Positions 41,549 through 49,465 of a stretch of 64,000 bases of DNA are shown here, in pieces; the first letter of the stretch is position 1; each line of letters begins with the position of its first letter. The translations under genes and the position numbers were made by a program. Source of the DNA: Chordicoccus furentiruminis (GTDB lineage: Bacteria; Bacillota; Clostridia; Lachnospirales; Lachnospiraceae); assembly GCF_019355395.1 (NCBI RefSeq), contig NZ_CP048829.1, positions 930,001 to 994,000 of the forward strand, read 5' to 3'. The notes beneath the pieces were generated by a model. The model had not been told where the DNA came from and made no database searches. It saw only the letters and a program-made list of their open reading frames with translations.

Positions 41549-41886
41549 GACTCCGCCTGTCTCAGAACGAGCTCGCCGCTCTCGACAAGACCCAGTCGGT
41601 CCTTCGCAGCCTGCTCCGCGTACTCGTCTGTCGACAGATAAGCCCGGTAGGACTCGATGCTCTTCGTCCGTTCCTTCTCACTGGCCATCGCGCTGCTCAG
41701 AGCGGCATGTCTCTCCCGTCCCGCGTCGATTTTTTTCTGCAGCCGGACGCCTTCGACCAGCAGCACGATGAAAAGCAGGCAGACGACCGTCAGAATCGCC
41801 AGCATCGCCAGCCTGTTCTCCGACGGTGCCCGACGCCTTCGCGTCTTTCTTCCTCCGCCTCTTCTCCGTCCCGACTGCCCCGCCAT
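41545..41886 (-). CDS. divIC: Septum formation initiator, DivIC/FtsB family
   Basis: 113 aa from the ATG at 41886; GGAGG is 8 nt upstream, while the ATG at 41892 is too close to it. A basic N-terminus (GRRRGGGRKTRRRR), one membrane helix (about 26-46) and a coiled coil (about 48-80) form the DivIC fold. It takes part in the divisome with FtsL and DivIB. It overlaps tilS by 4 bp. The 128-bp gap before rqcP is empty of genes. Confidence 0.88.
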   Translation of the reverse strand: MAGQSGRRRGGGRKTRRRRAPSENRLAMLAILTVVCLLFIVLLVEGVRLQKKIDAGRERHAALSSAMASEKERTKSIESYRAYLSTDEYAEQAAKDRLGLVESGELVLRQAES

Positions 41887-42014
41887 TCGCATTTCCTCCG
41901 ATTCTGTTTCATATCCGCTATAATATCTTCCTATTACAAGGTGTCTTCCGCAGATCCCCTGCGTGCAACGCCCGCGCCCCGTCACAGCGGACGCGCCATC
42001 TTTCGCCGTCCGCC

Positions 42015-42254
42015 TCAGATATACTCGTACATATCGGGTGCATGCTCCTTCTTCGTCGTATCGAGAACCTGCGTCACCCGGACCCGGACCGTCTTCTCGC
42101 CGAACCGGATCTCGATGGTATCCCCGGCCTTGACCTCAGCCGATGCTTTCGCGGGTCTGTCGTTGACGCTGACCCGCCCGGCGTCGCAGGCCTCATTGGC
42201 CACCGTCCGCCGTTTGATCAGACGCGATACCTTCAGGTATTTGTCGAGCCTCAT
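42015..42254 (-). CDS. rqcP: S4-domain RNA-binding protein RqcP (YabO/Hsp15 family)
   Basis: 79 aa from the ATG at 42254 (MRLDKYLKVSRLIKRRTVANEACDAGRVSVN), with AGAGGAG upstream. It is almost entirely one S4 domain. RqcP binds 50S subunits carrying stalled chains and helps RqcH add alanine tails in ribosome quality control. MutS2, which splits stalled ribosomes in that pathway, is also in this window at 7287. Confidence 0.93.
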   Translation of the reverse strand: MRLDKYLKVSRLIKRRTVANEACDAGRVSVNDRPAKASAEVKAGDTIEIRFGEKTVRVRVTQVLDTTKKEHAPDMYEYI

Positions 42255-42280
42255 GCTTCGTCTCCTCTCCCTTACAGCGA

Positions 42281-42310
42281 AGCCCCCTGGCGCAAAAGCG
42301 TCAGGGGGCT
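42281..42310 (-). other. Hairpin between hup and rqcP
   Basis: AGCCCCCTGgCGC pairs with GCGtCAGGGGGCT around AAAA. No U run follows on the minus strand, so it probably lowers read-through from the abundant hup transcript or marks a processing site. Confidence 0.6.
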
Positions 42311-42333
42311 GATTGTATGCCACAGAACTGTGA

Positions 42334-42609
42334 TCACTGATTGATGGCATCCTTCAGAGCCTTGCCTGCCTTGAACTTCGGCGCTCTGGATGCTTCGATC
42401 TGCATGGACTCGCCGGTAGCCGGGTTTCTGCCTTCACGGGCTGCCCTCTCAGCGACCTCAAACGTTCCAAAGCCGACCAGCTGCACCTTCTCGCCCTTCT
42501 CAAGCTCCTTTGTGACAACGTCGATAAACGCCTTGACGGCTGCCTCGGAATCCTTTCTGGACAGTCCCGTCTCGGACGCGATGGCGGCAGCTAATTCAAC
42601 CTTATTCAT
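42334..42609 (-). CDS. hup: HU-family DNA-binding protein
   Basis: 91 aa, MNKVELAAAIASETGLSRKDSEAAVKAFIDVV, with the DNA-clasping arm GFGTFEVAERAAREGRNPATGESMQIEASRAPKFKAGK. It bends and compacts chromosomal DNA. AGGAGG is upstream of the start. Transcribed from a consensus promoter at 42688-42716. Confidence 0.98.
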   Translation of the reverse strand: MNKVELAAAIASETGLSRKDSEAAVKAFIDVVTKELEKGEKVQLVGFGTFEVAERAAREGRNPATGESMQIEASRAPKFKAGKALKDAINQ

Positions 42610-42687
42610 AAATCATCCTCCTGAATTTCGATCTTGCGATCTGATGTCTAAATAACTGGGGACCTTCCCCCGATTTGAGACTACTCA

Positions 42688-42716
42688 TTTATACCCCGAA
42701 TCACCGGGTATGTCAA
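42688..42716 (-). promoter_or_regulatory. Consensus promoter of hup with a palindrome in its spacer
   Basis: Minus-strand TTGACA (42716-42711), a 17-nt spacer and TATAAA (42693-42688). ATACCC (42691-42696) and GGGTAT (42706-42711) form an inverted repeat inside the spacer, ideally placed for a repressor. The leader is about 75 nt. Confidence 0.88.
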
Positions 42717-42806
42717 GAAATATACTTCCGCCCCGCGCGGCCCGGGAGCGGCGTTTCCGGTTACGCCGCGCATCCTGTTCGCGGCTTGGGCGGCCCGCCG
42801 GCCGCT

Positions 42807-44489
42807 TCAGAACAGAGGCTTGAGCGCGGCCGCAAGCCGGTCTTTCTCCGCCTGAGCCTCCTCTTTGTCCCGGCCGAGCGTCGTGTAGTAGGCCTTGATC
42901 TTCGGCTCTGTGCCGGACGGACGGATGACCACCGTCTCATTGCCCTCCAGCGTGTAGATCAGGACGTTGGCCTTCGGAAGTCCCGTCTCCTCCGGCTTCT
43001 CGTAGTCCGTCGCCTTTACGACCTTCCGGCCGCCGATCTCCTCGGGCGGATTCCTGCGGAGCTTCTCCATGATGCCCGTCATCCGGTCCATGCCGCTGAG
43101 CCCAGGGAACTCGAAGCTGTCCACCTGATTGAGATAGCGTCCGTACTGGCTGTAGATCTCCTCCAGCCTCTGCTTGATGGAGGAGCCGATGCTCCGGTAG
43201 TAGGCCGCCATCTCGCAGATCAGCATCGACGCGACCACCGCGTCCTTGTCCCGCACATACGTGCCTGCAAGATAACCGTAGCTCTCCTCGAAGCCGAAGA
43301 TGAAGCGATCTTCCTCCCCGTCCGCCTCGAGACGGGCGATCTGGTCTCCGATCCACTTGAATCCGGTCAGCGTGTGACGCAGCTCCACGCCGTAATGAGC
43401 CGCCACCTTGTCCGCCAGCGGTGTCGAGACGATGGATTTCACCGCCACCGGATGGGCCGGCATCGTGCCCTTCTCGATCCGCCCCGCGCAGATGTAGTCC
43501 ATAAGCAGCACGCCCATCTCATTGCCTGTGACCAGCTCGTACGTTCCGTCCGGGCAGCGCATCGCGATGCCGACGCGGTCCGCGTCCGGATCAGTGGCCA
43601 GCATCAGGTCCGCGCCGGTCTTCGCCGCCAGCTCCAGCCCCTTCTCGAGAGCCTGGAAGATCTCCGGATTCGGGTACGGACAGGTGGTGAAATAGCCATT
43701 GGGGTACTCCTGCTCCGGCACGATGGTCACGTCGGTGATGCCGATGTCGCGCAGAACGTGGGTAACCGGCGCAAGTCCCGTCCCGTTCAGCGGGGAGTAG
43801 ACCAGCTTCAGACCCGCGGTCTTCGCCAGCCCCGGTCGGACCTGACGTGACTCGATCGCCGCGTAGAGCGCCTCCTTGCAGTCATCTCCCACGAAGCGGA
43901 TCAGGCCTTTCTCCACGCCTTCGGCGAAGGTCATGTACTTCGCGCCGGTCAGCACATCCGTCTTCTGGATCGCGTTGTACACCACAGACGCCGCGTCATC
44001 CGTCATCTGGCATCCGTCCGGCCCGTAAGCCTTGTAGCCGTTGTACTTCGCCGGATTGTGGGAGGCGGTGACCATGATACCTGCGTTGCAGTGATAGTAG
44101 CGTGTCGCGAAGCTGAGCGCCGGCACCGGCATCAGCTCGTCATAGATCCGGACGTGAATGCCGTTGGCTGCCAGCACGCCCGCCGCGTCCCGGGCGAAGG
44201 TCCAGCCCTTGAGACGGCTGTCGTAGCTGATTGCCACCGTCTGGGTTCCGCCCTGCGTCCTGACCCAGTCGGCCACTCCCTGCGTTGCCTGACGGACGAC
44301 CCAGATGTTCATGCGGTTCGTCCCCGCACCCAGCGTGCCCCGGAGTCCCGCGGTTCCGAACTGCAGGGAGACCGCGAACCGGTCGCGGATCGCCTCCTCA
44401 TCGCCCTCGATCTGTCTCAGCTCATTATGTAGATCGCAGTCGGCAAGATCCGCCTGAAGCCAGCGTCTGTACTCATCCTGATACATCAT
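42807..44489 (-). CDS. Phosphoglucomutase/phosphomannomutase
   Basis: 560 aa. The catalytic phosphoserine loop is VTASHNPAKYNGYKAY, the metal loop is ATDPDADRVGIA, the sugar loop GFEESYGYL, and the phosphate loop RPSGTEPKIKAYY. It interconverts hexose 1- and 6-phosphates, linking glycogen and cell-wall precursor synthesis with glycolysis. Transcribed alone from a near-perfect promoter. Confidence 0.95.
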   Translation of the reverse strand: MMYQDEYRRWLQADLADCDLHNELRQIEGDEEAIRDRFAVSLQFGTAGLRGTLGAGTNRMNIWVVRQATQGVADWVRTQGGTQTVAISYDSRLKGWTFARDAAGVLAANGIHVRIYDELMPVPALSFATRYYHCNAGIMVTASHNPAKYNGYKAYGPDGCQMTDDAASVVYNAIQKTDVLTGAKYMTFAEGVEKGLIRFVGDDCKEALYAAIESRQVRPGLAKTAGLKLVYSPLNGTGLAPVTHVLRDIGITDVTIVPEQEYPNGYFTTCPYPNPEIFQALEKGLELAAKTGADLMLATDPDADRVGIAMRCPDGTYELVTGNEMGVLLMDYICAGRIEKGTMPAHPVAVKSIVSTPLADKVAAHYGVELRHTLTGFKWIGDQIARLEADGEEDRFIFGFEESYGYLAGTYVRDKDAVVASMLICEMAAYYRSIGSSIKQRLEEIYSQYGRYLNQVDSFEFPGLSGMDRMTGIMEKLRRNPPEEIGGRKVVKATDYEKPEETGLPKANVLIYTLEGNETVVIRPSGTEPKIKAYYTTLGRDKEEAQAEKDRLAAALKPLF

Positions 44490-44571
44490 TACCCTCCTTC
44501 ATGATTCATCCGATTTTCGTCCGCTCCGGGCCGCCCCGCGCGGGGACCGGCCGCAGCCACGCCATATTTTC

Positions 44572-44600
44572 ATTATAGTAAGCTGGAAAATCGCGGTCAA
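44572..44600 (-). promoter_or_regulatory. Promoter of the phosphohexomutase gene
   Basis: Minus-strand TTGACC (44600-44595), a 17-nt spacer and TATAAT (44577-44572), about 80 nt before the start codon. Confidence 0.88.
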
Positions 44601-44647
44601 CTGTCAGAGATTGTCACTTGTGAAACCTTTGCTCAAAGAATAAACAG

Positions 44648-44684
44648 AGCCTGCCCGGACACGCCTCCGCGCGTCGGACAGGCT
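44648..44684 (-). terminator. Hairpin closing the cobalamin-type ABC operon
   Basis: AGCCTGcCCGgAC pairs with GTCGGaCAGGCT, with minor bulges. The minus strand continues CTGTTTATTC, a modest U-rich tail. It lies 25 bp after the btuD stop. Confidence 0.65.
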
Positions 44685-44708
44685 GTATCGCTTCGTCAGA
44701 GCCGGTTC

Positions 44709-45479
44709 TCACCGGTAATCGATGAACAAGCTCCCGTTATGAGTGAACACATCCGCCTTCAGTCCGTACAGCTTCCCCACCAGCTCGCCGCTGATCAGCT
44801 CGGAGGGCTGTCCCTCCGCGGCTACCCGGCCTCCGGCCATAACATAGATCCGCGTGCAGTATTTCGCCGCCAGACTCAGGTCATGGAGGGCCATCAGGAC
44901 AGTTTTGCCGGAACGCTTCAGAATGGAGAGGATCTGGATCTGGCTTCCGATATCCAGATGATTGGTCGGCTCGTCCAGCACGATCAGCGGCGTTTCCTGG
45001 GCAAAGGCCCGCGCGATCAGCACCCGCTGCTTCTCGCCGCCCGACAATGAGAGAAAACTGCGCTCCTCAAGGCTGCCGAGACCGACCATGTCCAGCGCTC
45101 TCCGGACCGCTGCCTCGTCCGTTTCGTCCAGTGTTTCCGTCAGTTTTTTGACCGGATATCGTCCCATTTCGATCACTTCATGGACGGTAAAGTCAAAATC
45201 CGCGTGGTTCTCCTGGGCGACGACCGCCATCCGGCGGGCCATCCGGCGGTTGCCCATATGATCCAGCCGTTCTCCCTCCAGAAAGATATGACCCGAATCC
45301 GGCTTCAGCATTTTGTAAATGTTCTTGAGCAGCGTCGATTTGCCGCTCCCGTTCGGGCCGATGACGCCGACGAATTCTCTGTCGTCCACCTTCATGGAGA
45401 TGTCGTGAAGAATCTCCGTTCCCCTGATCGAATAATGCAGATGCTCGGCCCTTATGGCCGGTAATTTTTCTTTTTCCAT
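44709..45479 (-). CDS. btuD: Cobalamin/iron-type ABC transporter ATP-binding protein
   Basis: 256 aa from the ATG at 45479. Walker A is GPNGSGKST, the signature is LSGGEKQRVLIARA and Walker B is LIVLDEPTNHLD, followed by the His switch ALHDLSLA. It belongs to the FepC/BtuD/FecE group. It powers import through the permease encoded 1 bp upstream. The cobalamin riboswitch ahead of the operon favours vitamin B12 or cobamides over iron-siderophores as cargo. Confidence 0.88.
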   Translation of the reverse strand: MEKEKLPAIRAEHLHYSIRGTEILHDISMKVDDREFVGVIGPNGSGKSTLLKNIYKMLKPDSGHIFLEGERLDHMGNRRMARRMAVVAQENHADFDFTVHEVIEMGRYPVKKLTETLDETDEAAVRRALDMVGLGSLEERSFLSLSGGEKQRVLIARAFAQETPLIVLDEPTNHLDIGSQIQILSILKRSGKTVLMALHDLSLAAKYCTRIYVMAGGRVAAEGQPSELISGELVGKLYGLKADVFTHNGSLFIDYR

Positions 45480-45480
45480 C

Positions 45481-46539
45481 TCAGCTGCCAAATGTGTATT
45501 TGCTCGAACGGACCATCCACAGAAAGAAGGGCGCGCCGATCATCGCCGTGATGATGCCGATCGGAATTTCGCTGGGCGCGTGTACCATCCTGGCTGCCAC
45601 GTCCGACCAGATCAGGAACATACCGCCGACCAGCACGGACAGCGGAAGGACCTTCCGGTGGTCCGCCCCGACGATTGAGCGGACAATATGCGGTATGATC
45701 AGCCCGATGAAGCCGATGCACCCGGCCACCGCGACGGCGGTTCCCGTCAGCACCGCGCTGACGAAGATGATGAGGTTCCGGTCACGGTTCGTGTTCATGC
45801 CCAGCGTGACCGCGCTGCTCTCTCCCATCATCATGGCGTTCATACTCCTTGTGAGCGTCATGAGACAGATGAAGGCCGGCGGCAGCACCACAGCGGGTGG
45901 AATCAGATCCTCCCATTCCGCGCTGGCGAGGCTCCCCAGCATCCAGAAGGAGGCGTTTCTCACCTTCGTCTCGTCCGGGTTTACGTAAACGATGTAGTTG
46001 CCCACCGCCGAGAACAGCGCGGACGCCGCCATCCCCACGAGCACAAGCCGGATCGGGGCCACATCCGTCCCGGTCTTCGCCATCAGGTACACGGTGATGA
46101 TGGAGAACATCGCTCCGCAGAAGGCTCCCGCCTCCGTCCGGTAACTGCCTAAGACCGAGAACACGGAGGTTGTCATCGCGACCACCGCCCCCAGATAGGA
46201 GCCGGAGGAAATCCCGAGGACGTAGGGGCTCGCCAGCGGATTCCGGGTAAAGGCCTGCATCGAGATGCCGGAAAGCGTCAGACTCATGCCGATCAGCGCA
46301 TCCTCCAGCACTCTGGGCGTGCGCAGGGTCCAGATAATGTTCCGGGTATTCTCGTCGATGTCCGCGATCTCGCCGAGACCGAACTGCCGGTTCAGGATCA
46401 CCCTCCATACGGTGCGGAAGGGAATGAAAACCGGTCCGATTCCCACCGCGCACACCACGGAGAGAATCAGAAGCGCTGCCAGGATGAGGCATCCTGACAG
46501 CGTATGCTTCCGAAAAAACGACCGAACAGACTGCAGCAT
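45481..46539 (-). CDS. btuC: Cobalamin/iron-type ABC transporter permease (FecCD family)
   Basis: 352 aa from the ATG at 46539 (MLQSVRSFFRKHTLSG). About ten membrane helices show the FecCD family motifs TLRTPRVLEDALIGMSLTLSGISMQAFTRNPLASPYVLGISSG and GFIGLIIPHIVRSIVGADHRKVLP. It is the membrane channel of the importer, between the binding protein (1-bp gap) and the ATPase. The gene looks intact. Confidence 0.9.
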   Translation of the reverse strand: MLQSVRSFFRKHTLSGCLILAALLILSVVCAVGIGPVFIPFRTVWRVILNRQFGLGEIADIDENTRNIIWTLRTPRVLEDALIGMSLTLSGISMQAFTRNPLASPYVLGISSGSYLGAVVAMTTSVFSVLGSYRTEAGAFCGAMFSIITVYLMAKTGTDVAPIRLVLVGMAASALFSAVGNYIVYVNPDETKVRNASFWMLGSLASAEWEDLIPPAVVLPPAFICLMTLTRSMNAMMMGESSAVTLGMNTNRDRNLIIFVSAVLTGTAVAVAGCIGFIGLIIPHIVRSIVGADHRKVLPLSVLVGGMFLIWSDVAARMVHAPSEIPIGIITAMIGAPFFLWMVRSSKYTFGS

Positions 46540-46540
46540 A

Positions 46541-47473
46541 TCAACCCGCCTGACTCCCGAAGCAGTCCGGATGGAACGCCTTGGCGAATTTCTCGATCGT
46601 GTCCGCCACACGGGAGCTGGCGAAGACCTCGGGAAGGGTGACGACTACATAGTTCTGGTTCTTGACTGCGGTGACGCCGGAAAGCGCCGCGTTGCTGTTC
46701 AGGCTGTCGATCTTCTCCTGCGCTGTGGTGTCCCCGTAATCGTTGATGACGATGACGTCCGGATTCTGGGCGACCACCTCTTCCCAGCTGACGGTGTTCC
46801 ATGTCTCTGGCAGATTCTCGAACACGTTGACGCCGCCCGCATGACGGATCAGCTTGGACGTGAAATTGTTGCCCGGCGTATAGGCGCCGCCGTCCATATC
46901 GCAGTCAAAGTTAAAGACCTTCACCTGATCCTTGTCCTTCACTTTGTCCTCAATATCGGCGATCTTCGCCTTCAGCCCGTCCACGACCTCGTCGGCCTTG
47001 TCTTCCACCTGAAAGATCCGACCGAGATTGTAGAAGTCCTGATAGACATCCTCCACATCCGCCCCGAGTTTGTAGCCTTCGATGGAGGAAAGAGACATAA
47101 TGCTGAGCTCGCTGAGCTTGTCATGGGTCGCGATCGCCGTGTCCTTGTCCGAGAAGGCCGAGCTTCTGCCATAGATGAAATCCGGCTTCAGATTCAGCAC
47201 CACCTCCAGCGAGGGATACTCGTCCGCGATGACCGGGAACGCCTCGTACTCTTTCCTGTACGGCTCCGCGACCTCGGCGTTGTTGTAGCAGGTGCCGATG
47301 ATCTTGTCCCCGAGTCCGAGGGCCATCAGCTCCTCGCCCGTGTTCGGGTTCGTGCTGAGAACCCGCTCCGGCACATGCGTAAAAGTGACGACCTGATCGT
47401 CCTTCGTCGTGAGCGTAAACGGAAAGGCGCCGCCGTCCGCCGTGCTCTCCGCGCCGCTTGCGGCGTCCGGCAT
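46541..47473 (-). CDS. btuF: Cobalamin-type ABC transporter substrate-binding protein lacking a signal peptide (probably 5'-truncated)
   Basis: 310 aa in the open frame from ATG 47473. The sequence from FPFTLTTKDDQVVTFTHVPERVLSTNPNTGEELMALGLGDKIIG onward is a normal class III binding protein of the BtuF/FhuD type. It begins with what looks like the Ala/Ser linker that normally follows a lipoprotein signal. In frame upstream, seven codons read AAASSA before a TAA; no signal peptide, lipobox or ribosome binding site is present. The riboswitch aptamer ends only about 35 nt upstream. A deletion seems to have removed the 5' end, so export is unlikely. Confidence 0.8.
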   Translation of the reverse strand: MPDAASGAESTADGGAFPFTLTTKDDQVVTFTHVPERVLSTNPNTGEELMALGLGDKIIGTCYNNAEVAEPYRKEYEAFPVIADEYPSLEVVLNLKPDFIYGRSSAFSDKDTAIATHDKLSELSIMSLSSIEGYKLGADVEDVYQDFYNLGRIFQVEDKADEVVDGLKAKIADIEDKVKDKDQVKVFNFDCDMDGGAYTPGNNFTSKLIRHAGGVNVFENLPETWNTVSWEEVVAQNPDVIVINDYGDTTAQEKIDSLNSNAALSGVTAVKNQNYVVVTLPEVFASSRVADTIEKFAKAFHPDCFGSQAG

Positions 47474-47489
47474 CGCGGATGACGCCGCA
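47459..47489 (-). other. Hairpin between riboswitch and btuF frame, start codon in loop
   Basis: Minus-strand TGCGGCGTC (47489-47481) pairs perfectly with GACGCCGCA (47467-47459). The ATG at 47473 sits in the 13-nt loop. It may be what remains of the riboswitch expression platform or an accident of the deletion. Confidence 0.5.
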
Positions 47490-47504
47490 GCTTATGAGTT
47501 CCCG

Positions 47505-47700
47505 ATCAGTCGCAGCAGGTCTTCTGACTTGTATCCTTGAGCGAACCCGTTCTGCCTTCTCAGGAATCCCCCAATGGCTGATTTTCATCCCGAACCGGTT
47601 CAGATACACACAGCGGCGGTACCGTGCATGACTTTCACATGCTTCTCTATTCTCCTTCCGCCGTCACCGTTCGGAGCGGCGAAAGGCACTGCGCCTTACT
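47505..47700 (-). ncRNA. Cobalamin riboswitch
   Basis: On the minus strand the element shows the conserved parts in order: AGTGCC near the 5' end; GAGAAGC; GTGAAAGTC; ACGGTACCGCCGCTGTG (the B12 box, normally CCCGCCACTGT); AGCCATTGGGG; GAGAAGGC; and finally AAGTCAGAAGACCTGC, matching the AGYCAGRARACCTGC core. It would bind adenosyl- or aquocobalamin and shut down the btuFCD operon. Its promoter is split by the ISL3 element at 47745. Nothing but ~35 nt separates it from the btuF frame. Confidence 0.9.
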
Positions 47701-47722
47701 CCATATGAAGTTCTACCAGTTC

Positions 47723-47728
47723 ATTATA
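47723..47728 (-). promoter_or_regulatory. -10 box of the riboswitch promoter, separated from its -35 box by the ISL3 element
   Basis: Minus-strand TATAAT. Removing the ISL3 element and one target copy puts TTGACT (49521-49516) exactly 16 nt upstream. With the element in place the sequence 17 nt upstream is TGAGCC from the IS end, a poor -35 box. Confidence 0.85.
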
Positions 47729-47736
47729 AAATCGTG

Positions 47737-47744
47737 TGGAATAA
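47737..47744. repeat. Left copy of the 8-bp target duplication of ISL3 element
   Basis: TGGAATAA, identical to 49508-49515. Confidence 0.93.
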
Positions 47745-47747
47745 GGC

Positions 47748-49160
47748 TCAGTCACATTTTCTGTGTGATGCAGGGTTCCGGTCATAGTCCCGACGGCTGA
47801 TGTCGAAGATCTTCAGGAAGAAGTATTCGTCATCTGGATAGCCATAGCCCTGCCGCCTGAGTGTTTTGATCTTGTTGTTCAGTCCTTCGATCTTTCCGGC
47901 TGAGATCCGGTAAGTCGCATGGGCAATGATACCTTCAAAGTGGTTTTCAATCAGGCGGCCGAACCACCGCAGATGTCTGTTCCCTGTGGCGAAGCAGATA
48001 TCTATGGTCTCAGTCATCATCTCCGCCATGACTACTTCACTGGTCTGCCGGTACGCCTCGCTGAGTTTCTCCTTGATGAGATCCAGCGTGAACAGGAGCT
48101 CGTTTTCCGCAAGGAGCGCGTCATACTTTGCCTCATATCCGGACTTCCGGATGACCTCTTCCTTATTGAAGAGACCGCCGCCCTTTGACAACACTTTGCC
48201 CTCAGATGCTTCCTGATCCTTCCGCTGAAGGGTCGAGCGGCTGGACGTAAGGATATAGCGGGTGCGCTTGAGTGCCCTGGCTGCTTCGAGGTTTCCTTCT
48301 TCAGTGAGCCGTCTCTGCTCATCGCGCCGGACTTCGCTGACCACCTTATCATTGAAGTTTTTGACGATGTGGAAGTAGTCGAATACCGGCTGGATCCATT
48401 CGCAGCGCTCCTCGAAGGCCTCCTGGAAATCGGAATTCATGTCGCAGGCGACAGCTTCTACGCTTTCCATCCACTCCATCCCGACATGGTCAATGAAGTC
48501 GTAGACGACCTGCTTCTTCTTGCCGTGGCCGATCCAGAGGACGTGGCCGCGCTCCATGTCGATGATGTGCGTAGCGTAGCGGTGCCCGTTATGCAGCTTG
48601 AACTCATCGATACCAAGAAACTTTGCCTTATGTTCCGGCTTACGCAGCTTTTTGCCGTCAATCGTATACGCATCCTGCAGGCGCTTTTTATCGATTGCCT
48701 TGACAACGTTTTTCCCAAGGCCGGTGATCTCGGAAACCTGCTTGAGTGTATATGTTCCATGAGCCAAAAGATCCCGGGTGTACTGGTACAGTTCTTCCGT
48801 GATCCGGTGCCCATCCGCTTTAAAAGAGATGAACTGGGAATGTGTCCCGCCGCATTCCGGACACCGAAACTGGTTATGCGGAAACACAACACTGGAGAGA
48901 TTCCCGCCGATGCAAAGATGCCGCAGAGTGATCTCCGGATGCTGGTTCACATGCATCCTCGCGCCGCACTCCGGACAGACCGTTTCTTCCGGAGGGACAT
49001 CCAGCGTACCGTGGTAGCAGAAGACTTTTCTGCCGGATACCGCTTCATGAACGGTAGTCTCCGTATTATGGAAGCCATACAGGCAGCACGGAATCATCAA
49101 AAAATCTGTTGATTCTGCAAATGTGAGTTGTCCGTCAGCCTCAGGTCGGATATACTGCAT
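47748..49160 (-). CDS. ISL3-family transposase
   Basis: 470 aa. An N-terminal zinc-finger pair (CPECGARM and CPECGGTH, about 62-110), a helix-turn-helix (about 140-165, TLKQVSEITGLGKNVVKAI) and the DDE_Tnp_ISL3 catalytic domain. Acidic residues are seen in FLGIDEFKLHNG, CDMNSDF/DYFHIVK and SAGKIEGLNNKIK. AAAGGAG lies 10 nt before the ATG. Length is normal and the frame intact, so the element is probably active. Confidence 0.95.
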   Translation of the reverse strand: MQYIRPEADGQLTFAESTDFLMIPCCLYGFHNTETTVHEAVSGRKVFCYHGTLDVPPEETVCPECGARMHVNQHPEITLRHLCIGGNLSSVVFPHNQFRCPECGGTHSQFISFKADGHRITEELYQYTRDLLAHGTYTLKQVSEITGLGKNVVKAIDKKRLQDAYTIDGKKLRKPEHKAKFLGIDEFKLHNGHRYATHIIDMERGHVLWIGHGKKKQVVYDFIDHVGMEWMESVEAVACDMNSDFQEAFEERCEWIQPVFDYFHIVKNFNDKVVSEVRRDEQRRLTEEGNLEAARALKRTRYILTSSRSTLQRKDQEASEGKVLSKGGGLFNKEEVIRKSGYEAKYDALLAENELLFTLDLIKEKLSEAYRQTSEVVMAEMMTETIDICFATGNRHLRWFGRLIENHFEGIIAHATYRISAGKIEGLNNKIKTLRRQGYGYPDDEYFFLKIFDISRRDYDRNPASHRKCD

Positions 49161-49264
49161 GATGAAGGGTCTCCTTTGGATTGTGGTATCTCATCTTGCC
49201 AGGATGATACGTACAACCTTACAGGATGATCCTTCTTTTATTCAAGTGTAAAGGTGCAAAGTGT

Positions 49265-49465
49265 TATAAGCAGGCTGTTCTTAGGCTCCTGAGCCTGAGG
49301 CATAGAAACAGCCACCCTGCGAAGCAGGGCCTGCCCTTGGCGGGTTCTGGCAGAAACGCTATACTGAGCAGCCGATATGGTGAAGAAGGCAGGCTGTTCT
49401 TGAGTTCTTCACCGTCGGCACTTAAGCCGCAGCGTTTCTGACAGGTTCAGTCAAGGGTGGCGTAC
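49265..49465. other. Highly structured non-coding region inside the ISL3 element
   Basis: Nested and serial inverted repeats fill this stretch: GGCTGTT/AACAGCC enclosing AGGCTC/GAGCCT (49273-49313); CCCTGC-GAA-GCAGGG (49315-49329); CCTGCC/GGCGGG (49330-49344, one G-U on the plus strand); and a long arm CAGAAACGCT/AGCGTTTCTG (49351-49440) enclosing GCCG/CGGC and GGTGAAGAA/TTCTTCACC. GCCACCC (49311-49317) can also pair with GGGTGGC (49455-49461). CAGGCTGTTCTT occurs twice. A small plus-strand frame here is not convincing. It may be an RNA or a transposase leader that limits expression. Confidence 0.7.

Noticed and set aside
46541-47473. Iron-siderophore binding protein as the specific call
   Set aside because: The family alone would allow it, but the cobalamin riboswitch directly upstream makes a corrinoid cargo more likely.
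49226-49441. 71-codon plus-strand frame inside the ISL3 element
   Set aside because: It lies wholly within the hairpin-rich region, has no ribosome binding site, and its translation shows no protein-like pattern.
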